64,000 bases of DNA. It comes from WHSW01 sp963777775. GTDB taxonomy: Bacteria > Actinomycetota > Thermoleophilia > Solirubrobacterales > 70-9. The DNA lies in the NCBI GenBank assembly GCA_963777775.1, contig CAVZRL010000009.1, positions 682,001-746,000 on the forward strand, in the 5' to 3' direction. Positions within the stretch are counted from its first letter, which is position 1, and every line of letters starts with the position of its first letter. Positions 34,688 through 42,822 of the stretch are shown here, one piece after another. The notes below the pieces were generated by a model that saw only the letters and a program-made list of their open reading frames with translations, made no database searches and had not been told where the DNA came from. Both the position numbers and the translations under genes were made by a program.

Positions 34688-35928
34688 TTGCCGGCGCTCT
34701 GGCCGCGGGACCTCTCGCCGGAGCCGCCTTGCTGTGCACCACGGTTACCGGGCGGGGGTTGAGGCAAGGGGGGCTCGGCGGCGGCCTGGAGGTCGTCGAG
34801 CAGCGAGAGGGCGTCGTCGCGCGAGCGCAGCTCGTGGTCGGTGAGGCTCGGACGTCGATCCTCGGGGACCGAGGAGGCCTGGATCGGGACCGAGTAGACC
34901 TCCGAGTAGAGACTGAGGTCGAACGGCAGCTCGTATGGCAGGCCGCGGTAGAGGCTGACCCGCCCGCCCTCGTCGATGCCGAGGAAATAGACCTGGCGAG
35001 CGCCGTAATAGGCGGCTACCGACAGCCCGGCAACCAGCAGCGCGGCGACGAGCACTTTTGCAGCCGTCCTCCAACGGCGGCTGCGCGGCGGCTGCGGTCG
35101 CTCGGCGCTCGGCGCTCGGCGCTCGGTTGCGCCGCGGACGCGCTCGCCGGTCAGCCCCGCCTCCTCTGCGCTGGGCCCAATCAGGGTCGCCTCGCGATCG
35201 GCGGCCAGCTCGCCGGCCGGCTCGAGCCGGAAGGCGACGACTGTGATGTTGTCGCGCCCGCCCGCCTCGTTCGCCTCGCGGACCAGGCGCGTGGCGGCGG
35301 AGGAGAGGCTCTCGCCCGAGCTCAGGGCGGCGACGATCTCCTCGTCCCTGAGCATCGTGGTCAGGCCGTCCGAGCAGAGCAGGAAGACGTCGCCCGGGCG
35401 GGCGGAGACCGTCAGCGTGTCCACCTCCACCTCCGCCTCGGGCCCGAGGGCGCGGGTGATGATCGAGCGCTGCGGATGGTCCTCGGCCTGCTCGGAGGTG
35501 AGCCTGCCCTGGCGGCGCAGCTCCTCGACCAGCGAGTGGTCGGAGGTCAGCAGCCGCAGCTCGCCGTCGCGGAGCACGTAGGCGCGACTGTCGCCGACGT
35601 GCGCGATCGCCACCTCGTCGCCCTCGACCAGGGCGGCGGTCAGCGTCGTCCCCATCCCCGATCTGCTCGAGTCGTCCTGGGCGAGGCCGTGGATCCGCTC
35701 GTTCGCGGACTCGGCGAGGCGACGCAGGAAGGCCTCGCCCGAGTCGCCCGCGCGCTCAGCCGCCTCGAACGAGTCGGCCGCGATCCGCGACGCGACCTCG
35801 CCAGCCTGCGCGCCTCCCATCCCGTCCGCGACCGCGAACAGCGGCGCGCGGGCGAAGTAGGCGTCCTCGTTGGCCGTGCGCTGTCGTCCCGTGTCGGACC
35901 GGAAGGCCTGCTCGGACACGCGCAGCAT
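34684..35928 (-). CDS. pstP: PP2C-type Ser/Thr phosphatase (PstP), membrane anchored
   Basis: 414 residues. PP2C metal sites: NEDAY with Asp22, VADGMGG with Asp35-Gly36, SDGLT and RDNIT. A linker with the repeat-encoded ERRAPSAER, one membrane helix, and an extracytoplasmic tail that is Pro- and Gln-rich follow. It dephosphorylates PknB and its substrates in the cytoplasm. ATG at 35928 overlaps the fhaB stop (ATGA). A CTCGGCG tandem repeat at 35101-35126 lies between the catalytic domain and the helix, so copy-number change would remove the anchor but leave the phosphatase domain. Confidence 0.95.
   Translation of the reverse strand: MLRVSEQAFRSDTGRQRTANEDAYFARAPLFAVADGMGGAQAGEVASRIAADSFEAAERAGDSGEAFLRRLAESANERIHGLAQDDSSRSGMGTTLTAALVEGDEVAIAHVGDSRAYVLRDGELRLLTSDHSLVEELRRQGRLTSEQAEDHPQRSIITRALGPEAEVEVDTLTVSARPGDVFLLCSDGLTTMLRDEEIVAALSSGESLSSAATRLVREANEAGGRDNITVVAFRLEPAGELAADREATLIGPSAEEAGLTGERVRGATERRAPSAERPQPPRSRRWRTAAKVLVAALLVAGLSVAAYYGARQVYFLGIDEGGRVSLYRGLPYELPFDLSLYSEVYSVPIQASSVPEDRRPSLTDHELRSRDDALSLLDDLQAAAEPPLPQPPPGNRGAQQGGSGERSRGQSAGN
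35101..35126. repeat. Heptanucleotide tandem repeat (CTCGGCG) in pstP
   Basis: Three perfect copies (35101-35121) plus five bases of a fourth. Same unit, orientation and reading frame product (ERRAPSAER) as in the polymerase gene at 19028, although the two genes are unrelated. Confidence 0.9.
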
Positions 35929-36410
35929 CAGGCACCCTCGGGGATCTGGAGCTCGAAGCGCAGCTCGGTGTCGCCGATCTTGATCTCATCCAGGTCCGAG
36001 AGCTCGGCCTCACCCGAGAGCCGGCTGCCGTTGAGGAAGGTGCCGTTGGTCGAGCCCATGTCCTCCACGTAGTAGGAGGCGCCGCGGGAGTAGAGGCGGG
36101 CGTGGATTCCGGAGGCGAACCGGTCCTCGATCCGCACGTCGGCATCTGCCGAGCGCCCGATCGAGAGGCCGCCGAAGAGGTCGTAGCGCTCGCCCGCCGG
36201 CAGACCGCCGCCGCGCACCGCGACCAGCCAGGCGTCAGTCGCCGCCGCGCGGCCGCCCGGTCCGATCGCATGAAAGCCGGTCGCCTCGGGCGCCGGAGCC
36301 GTCGTCCGGCGGAGCTCGCGCAAAGCGCTGCGCGAGACCCAAAACAGGAACAGGTAGAGCACGGCGAGGAAGCCGAACTTCAGCGCTACCGCGATCGGCT
36401 CTGTATCCAT
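35928..36410 (-). CDS. fhaB: FHA-domain membrane protein (FhaB/FipA)
   Basis: 160 residues. N-terminal membrane helix (about 10-27), then an FHA domain near 75-150 with LSIGRSADADVRIEDRFASGIHAR and MGSTNGTFLNG, the phospho-Thr binding loops. Binds phosphorylated partners of the PknB system at the membrane and is linked in related bacteria to division and wall proteins. First gene of the coupled fhaB-pstP-rodA-pbpA-pknB-ddl set; 52 bases separate it from fhaA. Confidence 0.94.
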   Translation of the reverse strand: MDTEPIAVALKFGFLAVLYLFLFWVSRSALRELRRTTAPAPEATGFHAIGPGGRAAATDAWLVAVRGGGLPAGERYDLFGGLSIGRSADADVRIEDRFASGIHARLYSRGASYYVEDMGSTNGTFLNGSRLSGEAELSDLDEIKIGDTELRFELQIPEGA

Positions 36411-36462
36411 GCGTTCGACCCGGGTGTTCTAGGCGGGAGCGGAGGAGCCACCGGTGTGGTTC

Positions 36463-37227
36463 TCAATGCTCGATGTCGAAGGTGAACCGGACGGTCCCGA
36501 GCACGACCACGTCGCCCGGCGCCAGCCGGGAGGCGTCGACCAGCCGGTCGTTCACCTTCACCCCGTTGGTCGACCGCAGGTCCGCGATCTGCCAATCGCC
36601 GGTCGGACCGCGGCGAAGCTCGGCGTGGCGACGCGAGACGTTGGGGTCGTTGAGCACGCAGTCGCACTCCCGTGAGCGCCCGAGGACCGCTGTCGGCCCG
36701 TCGAGCACGTAGCGCCGATCGTCGAGCGAGACGATCGCCTTCGTCTCGGTCAGGTGCGCCGCCGGGCGCTTGCGCGCCTTCGACTGCTTCGGCGGCACGC
36801 TGTAGACCATCGTGTGCCCCTGCTCGCCCTGCTCCGGGGACTCCCCTTGGCGTGCGGGCGGCTTGACCAGCCGGGTCTGGATCCCGAACTCGCCCAACCG
36901 CAGGCGTTGATCGGACTCCAGGTGCACGTCGGGACGAGTGAGCAGCGCGTAGTCGTGGCGACGCGCGTGCTCGAGCAGGTAGGCGGAGAGCTCCTGCTCG
37001 AGCGAGCGCTCGTAGCCCTCGAGCCGCTCGCGGTCCTCGGCCGAGAGCCAGACCGTGTACTGGTTCGGCACATAGACCCGGGAGACCGACGCGGTTCGGT
37101 GGGCGTCCATCTCCTTTGCCAGCTTGCGCGCGATCTCGACCGGTTGGACCTGGGAGGAGAAGGCACGGCTGAACACCCCTTCGACGAGGTTCTCGATCCG
37201 CTGCTCGAGGTTTCGCAGGACGCTCAT
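36463..37227 (-). CDS. fhaA: DUF3662 and FHA domain protein (FhaA)
   Basis: 254 residues from the second possible start (ATG 37227, MSVLRNLEQRIENLVEGVF), which matches how the family begins; a start 48 bases upstream is open but unlikely. DUF3662 fills the first ~120 residues, then a linker, then an FHA domain near 170-250 with LGRSRECDCVLNDPNVSRRHAE and RSTNGVKVN. A cytoplasmic phospho-Thr reader that in relatives binds MurJ/MviN phosphorylated by PknB. Confidence 0.93.
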   Translation of the reverse strand: MSVLRNLEQRIENLVEGVFSRAFSSQVQPVEIARKLAKEMDAHRTASVSRVYVPNQYTVWLSAEDRERLEGYERSLEQELSAYLLEHARRHDYALLTRPDVHLESDQRLRLGEFGIQTRLVKPPARQGESPEQGEQGHTMVYSVPPKQSKARKRPAAHLTETKAIVSLDDRRYVLDGPTAVLGRSRECDCVLNDPNVSRRHAELRRGPTGDWQIADLRSTNGVKVNDRLVDASRLAPGDVVVLGTVRFTFDIEH

Positions 37228-37301
37228 CGGTTTCGATCCCCGCTCAGGCGACGGTGAGGACACGCCCCGGGCCACGTCGGAGAACCCCGAATCCTAGATA
37301 C

Positions 37302-38826
37302 CTAGGTGGTCAGCGGCCGGGACCGGGCGCGGGCGCGCGATCCGTGCCAGATGGCGCCGCCGCCGCGCAGGAGGCCGAACTCCACCGCCACCGCAAGGGC
37401 GGCGGCGAGCACGATCCCGAGTGGGCGGCCGCCGAGGGCGCCGTTTCCGATCAGCGACAAAGCCGCGTCGGTCGCCGCCGCCCAAAGCATTGCCGCGAGC
37501 AGCGCGATCGAGGCGTGGCCCAGGCTCAGCAGCCATCCCAGCGCCACGGCCGCGAGCGCGAAGCCGGCGGCACCGAGCAGCGACTCGACTCCGAGCAGGG
37601 GCGCGAGCACCGTCTCGGCGGCGAGTCCGGGATCGGCTGCCCAGCCATCGGGCGCCGGCGGGGCGATCCCGAGCTCGGGGCCGACTCCGAGAGCGATTGA
37701 GCCCGCCAGCAGCCATGCCCACGACGCAGCACCGAGCGCGGCGCGCGCGGCGATCGAGTCGGCGCAGCCGCCAAGCGCCGCCGCCACACTGCCCAGCCCG
37801 GCCGCGCCCAGCACCGGTGCAGCCACCGGAGCGAGCGCCGCCGCCGGCAGCCCGACGAGCAGGGATGGAAGCGAGAGGGCCGCGAGGACGAGGGCGGCGC
37901 CGGGGAGCCCCCCGGGCCCGGCGAGCAAGGCGAGCACGCCGGCCAGGCAGGCGATGCCGAGCACTCGCAGCGCCCGGCTCGCCCCGCGGTCGGGCGTGGG
38001 GTCATCCCCGCACGAGGCGAGCAGCGCCCGTTCGCAGTCAAGCCCGCCCGCCTCGGCTTCAAGGCATTCGCCGAGCTCGACGACCGTCGGGCGTCGGCGG
38101 GGATCGGGTTCCAAGCAGCCGTCGATCGTCTCACCGAGGCCCTCCGGCAGATCCGGGCGGGCCGTGCGCAGCGGGGGTAGCTCGCCGCCGATCCGGCGCA
38201 CGGTCTCGGCCGGCGTCCGGCCGACGACCGGGTTTGCCCCTGTCCAGCACTCATAGAGGGTCAGCGCCAGTGAGTAGGCGTCGGCCTCGGGGCCCGCGAG
38301 CTCGCCGCTCGCCTGCTCGGGTGCCATGTAGGCGAGCGTGCCGATCACCTCGCCACGCTCGGTCAGGCTCGGCGCCCCCGCGATCCTCGCGATCCCGAAG
38401 TCCATCAGCTTCGCGGCGGGTCCGGCACCGTGGCCCGCGCCGACGACGACGTTCTGGGGCTTGACGTCGCGGTGGACGACGCCCCGCGAGTGCGCGTGAG
38501 CGAGCGCGCCACAGAGATCGGTGCCGAGCTCCGCGACCTCGCGGTCGCTCAGCGATCCATCGCCGTGCATGCTCGCCAGGGTCCGGCCCGGGACCAGCTC
38601 GGAGACAAGCATCGCGCTGCCGCGCCACTCGCCGAGCTCGTAGAGGGTGACGATCCCCGGGTGATTGAGCCGGGCGGCCGCCTGCGCTTCGCGCAGGACC
38701 CGGGCCGGGTCGGCCGCGGCCACCTCCTTGACGGCGACGTCGCGTTGCAGGCGCTCGTCGAAGGCACGGTAGACGGTCCCCATCCCGCCCGAGCCAATTC
38801 GCTCGAGCAGCGCGAAAGCGGTCCAT
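37302..38826 (-). CDS. Ser/Thr protein kinase with a multi-helix membrane C-terminus, frameshifted at the 5' end
   Basis: As sequenced, the frame opens at ATG 38783 (MGTVYRAF), which would lack most of the Gly-rich loop. Removing one T from the TTT at 38815-38817 (coding strand) joins ATG 38826 to the frame and gives a normal start, MDRFALLERIGSGGMGTVY. The rest is intact: Lys33, VHRDVKPQN, DFG and APEQA. The C-terminal half has about eight hydrophobic segments rather than a receptor domain. Third kinase of the region and a probable partner of the FhaA/FhaB readers. The indel is a sequencing error or an inactivating mutation. Confidence 0.82.
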
Positions 38827-38977
38827 CAGCAGCTCGTCGCCCACCACCGTGCGAGCTTCGTCGTCCCGACACCCCCTCCTGCCTGTGCACCGCATGGCCC
38901 AGGCGTGAAATCGAGGCTCGCGGTTGCTGCCGGGGCAGGGTTCATACTTTCCCCGCCGAACGCGTCCCAGGTGCATC

Positions 38978-40057
38978 GTGTCTTTCCTGGATGAGGACGA
39001 ACTAGATCCGGCCCCGAGCGGGCCCCCCTCCCGGCGCTCGCCGACCGACCGGCAGCGCCAGGTGCTCGTCCGGCGGGTCATCGCCCTGCTGGTCGGAGTC
39101 GGGATCCTGATCCTGCTCCTGCTCGGAGTGCGAGGTTGCCTTAGCGCCCGCGAGGAGCGAGGGTTCGAGAACTACCTCTCCGACCTCGACTCGATCGTCG
39201 CCACGTCCAACCAGCTCTCGACCGATTTCTTCAACCGCCTGCTCGAACCCGAGGAGGGGCTCAAGGAGCTCCAGCTCGAGGCGCAGATCACGACCGACCG
39301 CGGGACCGCCGAAGGGCTGCTGCAGCGGGTCGAGGGCCTCGACGCGCCCGACGACGTCGCCGGCGCCCAGGAGGAGCTCGTGCAGTCCTTCGAGCTGCGC
39401 CGCGACGGGCTTGCCGGGATCGCCGAGGACATCCCGAGCGCGCTCGCGACCGAGGGACGCACCGAGGCGATCACCCGGATGACCGCCGACATGGAGGCCT
39501 TCCTGGCCAGCGACGTGCTGTTCGAACGCGCCCGCACCGAGATCGACGCGACCGCCGCCGAGGAGGGAATCGACGGCACGGTGGACGAGAGCGTCTTCCT
39601 GCCGCGGCCGTCGGCGCAGTGGCTCGACCCGGTCGAGCTGACAGTGATCCTGAACTCGTTCGCGAGCGCGACCGGCAACGTGCCTCCGGGCACCCACGGC
39701 GTCGAGCTGGTCAGCGGCGGCGTCTCGATCGACAAGACGACGCTCAGCCCGGACTTCGACAACACCGTCGGGCTCGGCAACGCGCCGCCGCAGCTCACGG
39801 TCGAGGTCCAGAACGGCGGCGACGTCGAGGAGAAGGACGTGCTGGTCACCTACTCGCTCAGCGGCGGCGCGACGTCGAGCGAGGGCGAAGCGACGATCGC
39901 CAGCATCGACGCCGGCGGAGCGACCGAGGCCAGCGCGACGATCGAGCCGGTACCCGAGCGCGATGTCGCGCTCACGCTCACGGTCGAGGTGGTGCCGGTG
40001 CTCGGCGAGCAGATCGCCGACAACAACCGCGCCACCTACACGGTCACCTTCAACTGA
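38978..40057 (+). CDS. Membrane-anchored protein with a CARDB-like C-terminal domain
   Basis: 359 residues from GTG 38978; an upstream start at 38924 is open but gives an unlike N-terminus. One membrane helix (VIALLVGVGILILLLLGVRG), an extracytoplasmic helical part rich in Glu and Leu (about 65-230), then a beta-rich C-terminus with LTVEVQNGGDVEEKDVLVTYSLSGG and ending NNRATYTVTFN, the CARDB pattern of cell-surface proteins. Function unknown. Divergent from the kinase gene and possibly related to its role; pheA follows with its own promoter. Confidence 0.75.
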   Translation: MSFLDEDELDPAPSGPPSRRSPTDRQRQVLVRRVIALLVGVGILILLLLGVRGCLSAREERGFENYLSDLDSIVATSNQLSTDFFNRLLEPEEGLKELQLEAQITTDRGTAEGLLQRVEGLDAPDDVAGAQEELVQSFELRRDGLAGIAEDIPSALATEGRTEAITRMTADMEAFLASDVLFERARTEIDATAAEEGIDGTVDESVFLPRPSAQWLDPVELTVILNSFASATGNVPPGTHGVELVSGGVSIDKTTLSPDFDNTVGLGNAPPQLTVEVQNGGDVEEKDVLVTYSLSGGATSSEGEATIASIDAGGATEASATIEPVPERDVALTLTVEVVPVLGEQIADNNRATYTVTFN

Positions 40058-40085
40058 TCGTCCCGGGGCGGCCCGCCGCCGGGAC

Positions 40086-40091
40086 TAAGGT
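40086..40091 (+). promoter_or_regulatory. Predicted -10 box of leaderless pheA
   Basis: TAAGGT ends eight bases before the ATG. The identical hexamer precedes parA at nine bases. Confidence 0.45.
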
Positions 40092-40099
40092 TCGAGCCG

Positions 40100-40951
40100 A
40101 TGCGAGTCGCCTACCTCGGCCCGGCAGGGACGTTCAGTGAGGACGCGTTGCGCACGGCGGCCGGCGACGAGGCGTTCGAGGCGCTGGCGGTGCCGACGAT
40201 CTACGACGCGATCGTCGCGGTCGCCGAGCGCACGGCCGATCGAGCACTGGTCCCGTTCGAGAACTCGATCGAGGGCTCGGTGCGCGCGACCCTCGACGCG
40301 CTCGCCTTCGACGCCCCCGAGGTGGCGATCGTCGGCGAGCACGACCAGCCGATCCGCAACAGCCTGATCGCCCGCCGCGTGCTGCCGCTCGACCAGATCG
40401 AGGTCGTCGTCTCGCACCCGCAGCCGAGCGCGCAATGCGCACGCTTCATCCGCGAGGAGCTACCGCAGGCAAAGGTTCGGGGAGCCCCGAGCACCGCCGA
40501 CGCGGTCCGCGAGGTCGCCGACACGGACGCGCCCTGGGCCGCGCTGGGGGCCCTCTCGGCGGCCCGGATCTACGACTGCGTGGTGCTTCGCGAGGGCGTC
40601 GAGGACGGTCGCGACAACCTGACCCGGTTCGTCTGGATCGCGTCGGCCGACACCGAGCCGCGCGGTGCCGGCCCGTGGAAGACCACCCTGAGTTTCTCCG
40701 AGCTCGGGGCCGACCACCCAGGGGCCCTTGTCGACGCTCTGACCGAGTTCTCGAGCCGGGAGGTCAATCTGACCAGGATCGAGTCGCGGCCGCTGCGGCG
40801 TGGGCTCGGCCGCTACATGTTCTTCGTCGATCTCGAAGGTGCCGAAGCGGATCAGGCCGTGGCAGCGGCGATCCGGGCGTTGCGGGCGAAGGCCGAGTCG
40901 GTGCGGGTCCTGGGCAGCTACCCGGTGGCGATCAACGGCATTCCCGGGTAG
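40100..40951 (+). CDS. pheA: Prephenate dehydratase
   Basis: 283 residues. YLGPAGTFSEDAL opens the catalytic domain, with VPFENSIEGSV in the middle and NLTRFVWIA near its end. The ACT domain follows, with LVDALTEFSSREVNLTRIESRPL and YMFFVDLEG, so Phe feedback control is expected. Converts prephenate to phenylpyruvate in the cytoplasm. There is no chorismate mutase domain, so that activity must be encoded elsewhere. Confidence 0.96.
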   Translation: MRVAYLGPAGTFSEDALRTAAGDEAFEALAVPTIYDAIVAVAERTADRALVPFENSIEGSVRATLDALAFDAPEVAIVGEHDQPIRNSLIARRVLPLDQIEVVVSHPQPSAQCARFIREELPQAKVRGAPSTADAVREVADTDAPWAALGALSAARIYDCVVLREGVEDGRDNLTRFVWIASADTEPRGAGPWKTTLSFSELGADHPGALVDALTEFSSREVNLTRIESRPLRRGLGRYMFFVDLEGAEADQAVAAAIRALRAKAESVRVLGSYPVAINGIPG

Positions 40952-40976
40952 CCGGCGGGCGGCGCGCGGGCCGCTC

Positions 40977-40982
40977 TACAAT
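40977..40982 (+). promoter_or_regulatory. Predicted -10 box of the HNH gene
   Basis: TACAAT, ten bases before ATG 40993. It overlaps the alternative ATG at 40981, which argues for the later start. Confidence 0.45.
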
Positions 40983-40992
40983 GCCGCTCACC

Positions 40993-41613
40993 ATGGAGGA
41001 CCTCGCTGACCCCGAGGTAGGACGCCGCCGCGTGGCGGCGCGCGCCGGCGCCGGGCGGCGGCACTTCAACGGCCATCAGGCCAACGTCAGCGGGCGCTTG
41101 CGCTCGCACGGTTCCCGGGTGCTGGTCCTCAACGCGAGCTATGAGCCGATCAACGTCTGCACGGTTCGCCGCGCGGCGGTGCTGGTGCTGAAGTCGCGCG
41201 CCGAGGTGCTCGAGCAGGGCGAGGGCGCCCTGCACTCCGAATGGCTCGAGCTCGAGCGGCCCTGCGTGATCAGGCTGGTCCGCTACGTGCGCATCCCGCG
41301 TGACGTGCACCGGCGCAAGATCACCCGCAAGGCGGTCCTCGCCCGTGACGCGTATACCTGCCAGTACTGCGGCCACGAGGCCGCCGGGCTGACCGTCGAC
41401 CACGTGATCCCGCGCAGCCGCGGCGGCGAGTCGGTGTGGGAGAACATCGTCGCCTCCTGCGCGCCGTGCAACCGCAAGAAGGGCAACCGGATGCCACGCG
41501 AGGCGAGCATGCACCCGTCGAGTCGCCCGAAACCGCCCGGGCCAACCGTCTTCATCCGGATCGCCGCCCCCCGGGTGCCCCTCGCCTGGGAGCCATACCT
41601 GATCGCGGCCTGA
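40993..41613 (+). CDS. HNH endonuclease family protein
   Basis: 206 residues from ATG 40993, chosen because the predicted -10 box covers ATG 40981. The first half contains VLVLNASYEPINVCTVRRAAVLVL, the conserved N-terminal module of this actinobacterial HNH family. The HNH core follows: YTCQYCG (zinc Cys pair), LTVDHVIPRSRGG with the catalytic His, NIVASCAPCNRKKGNR. DNA target and role unknown; such genes occur widely as single housekeeping-like copies and are not a sign of a mobile element here. Confidence 0.9.
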   Translation: MEDLADPEVGRRRVAARAGAGRRHFNGHQANVSGRLRSHGSRVLVLNASYEPINVCTVRRAAVLVLKSRAEVLEQGEGALHSEWLELERPCVIRLVRYVRIPRDVHRRKITRKAVLARDAYTCQYCGHEAAGLTVDHVIPRSRGGESVWENIVASCAPCNRKKGNRMPREASMHPSSRPKPPGPTVFIRIAAPRVPLAWEPYLIAA

Positions 41614-41622
41614 TCCGGGCGG

Positions 41623-42462
41623 CTACTTGGCGGCCCCGTCGAGTCTCCGACGTGCCTCCGCCATGCGGCGTCCGAAGGCGAGGTTGCGCTCGCTGCGCAA
41701 TAGGCGGCTGGTCAGCTTCGGCGCCACCGCCGCAAGACCGATCACCGGCTTCACCGCGCGGCGGGCGACGACGATCTCGGGGCGGTTGTGGCGGATGCCC
41801 TCGACGACCGCGTCGCCGACGCGCTCCGGCGGCAGGGTGGCGAGCTCTCGCGGTACGTCGCCGACGTGCTGCTCGAGTCGACCGTACATCCCCACCTTGC
41901 TGATCAAGCCTGGGCAGATGACGGTAAAGCCGACCGGTTCGTTGCCGAGCTCCGCCCGCAACGAATGGGTAAAGCCGACGACCCCGTGCTTGGTCGCGCT
42001 GTAGGAGGCAAGGTAAGGCGCCGGGAGCTTGCCCGCGAGCGAGGCGAGGTTGACGACGTGCCCCCGGCGCCGCTCGAGCATCCCGGGGAGGGCGACCCGG
42101 GTCAGCTCCATCACCGCCAGCAGGTTGACCGTCGTGATCGCCTCGAGCTGCTCCACGGTCTGCTCGGCGAACTCGCCGGAGAACTCGAGGCCCGCGTTGT
42201 TGACGAGCACGTCGATCGGTCCGAGCGAGTCGGTGGCGCGCCGGTGGACCAGCTCGATCCCGTCCGCGTCGCTGAGATCCGCGGCCACGACCTCGACCTT
42301 GACCCGCGGCTCGAGCTCAGCGACCAGATCGTCGATTTGCGCCGCGGGCAGATCGCAGAGGGCGAGATTGACACCTTCTGCGGCGAGACTGCGGGCGATG
42401 TAGCGGCCGAGCCCGCCGGCCGCACCCGTGACCAGGGCGTTGGCCCCACTGAGATCCCTCAC
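41623..42462 (-). CDS. Short-chain dehydrogenase/reductase
   Basis: 279 residues from GTG 42462. VTGAAGGLGRYIARSL, NNAG, an S in LASLAGKLPAPYL and YSATKHG give the full classical SDR site. The C-terminus is basic (RLLRSERNLAFGRRMAEARRRL), which fits membrane or nucleic acid association and is seen in lipid-linked SDRs. Substrate unknown. It lies 26 bases downstream (minus strand) of a strong hairpin that could control it. Convergent to the HNH gene, 9 bases apart. Confidence 0.9.
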   Translation of the reverse strand: MRDLSGANALVTGAAGGLGRYIARSLAAEGVNLALCDLPAAQIDDLVAELEPRVKVEVVAADLSDADGIELVHRRATDSLGPIDVLVNNAGLEFSGEFAEQTVEQLEAITTVNLLAVMELTRVALPGMLERRRGHVVNLASLAGKLPAPYLASYSATKHGVVGFTHSLRAELGNEPVGFTVICPGLISKVGMYGRLEQHVGDVPRELATLPPERVGDAVVEGIRHNRPEIVVARRAVKPVIGLAAVAPKLTSRLLRSERNLAFGRRMAEARRRLDGAAK

Positions 42463-42487
42463 CCGCGCCAGCCTATCCGCGAACGCG

Positions 42488-42517
42488 AAGGGCCGCCCCG
42501 TTGCCAGGGCGGCCCTT
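42488..42517. terminator. 11-bp perfect hairpin, terminator or attenuator ahead of the SDR gene
   Basis: AAGGGCCGCCC (42488-42498) pairs fully with GGGCGGCCCTT (42507-42517) across an 8-base loop. No T-run follows on either strand, which is common for high-GC terminators. On the minus strand it lies between the 14-codon ORF and the SDR gene. Confidence 0.5.
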
Positions 42518-42673
42518 CCAAGGTGCGATTTCGGGCGGGTCGCGGATTCGCGGCCGGGTGGGACTCAGTCCGGCCTCCGGTACCCGCCGGTGCCTGGGGT
42601 TGGACTCCGCCAGGCGGCTCGCACGCTGCTCGCCCGAATCGGCGGTCGCCCGCCGGACGGGCGGAGCGGCCGA

Positions 42674-42718
42674 CTAGCGGCCCCGCACCTCCAGTGTCCC
42701 GAAAATACTGTCGCTCAA
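42674..42718 (-). CDS. 14-residue ORF behind an extended Shine-Dalgarno sequence
   Basis: TTG start at 42718, peptide MSDSIFGTLEVRGR, TAG at 42674-42676. Eleven of 14 codons end in G or C. The leader is unusually strong (next entry). It lies in the 360-base gap between the SDR and UPF0104 genes, where no other ORF is credible. It could be a real micropeptide, a leader peptide that controls the downstream hairpin and SDR gene, or a chance ORF in a structured RNA. I do not recognise the peptide. Confidence 0.4.
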   Translation of the reverse strand: MSDSIFGTLEVRGR

Positions 42719-42722
42719 GTTC

Positions 42723-42738
42723 GGACCACCTCCTTTCT
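42723..42738 (-). promoter_or_regulatory. Near-perfect 16-base complement of the 16S rRNA 3' end (super Shine-Dalgarno)
   Basis: The minus strand reads AGAAAGGAGGTGGTCC. The 3' tail of bacterial 16S rRNA is usually GGATCACCTCCTTTCT, whose complement differs at one base (a G:U pair is possible). AGGAGG is 10 bases from the TTG. The match is far longer than any other ribosome site in the window. Confidence 0.6.
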
Positions 42739-42822
42739 CTGGTGATCCGATTGAAGCAGACGGGGAGGTCGCCCGTGATCGGTCTCACGTAAGGAGGAGT
42801 CGGGATCGGGGACGCTGGACTC

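Noticed and set aside
28979..36410. Use of the NTGA junctions as programmed frameshift sites
   Set aside because: They are ordinary stop/start overlaps; no slippery heptamer or downstream pseudoknot was seen.
37293..37306. CCTAG-ATAC-CTAGG palindrome between fhaA and the kinase as an operator
   Set aside because: It includes the kinase stop codon, is only 5 bp per arm and has no second copy; TAGGAT in it might be an fhaA -10 box, but no -35 was found.
42723..42738. A fragment of 16S rRNA gene (plus strand GGACCACCTCCTTTCT)
   Set aside because: Nothing else of the 16S 3' domain surrounds it; it is better read as an extended Shine-Dalgarno sequence on the minus strand.
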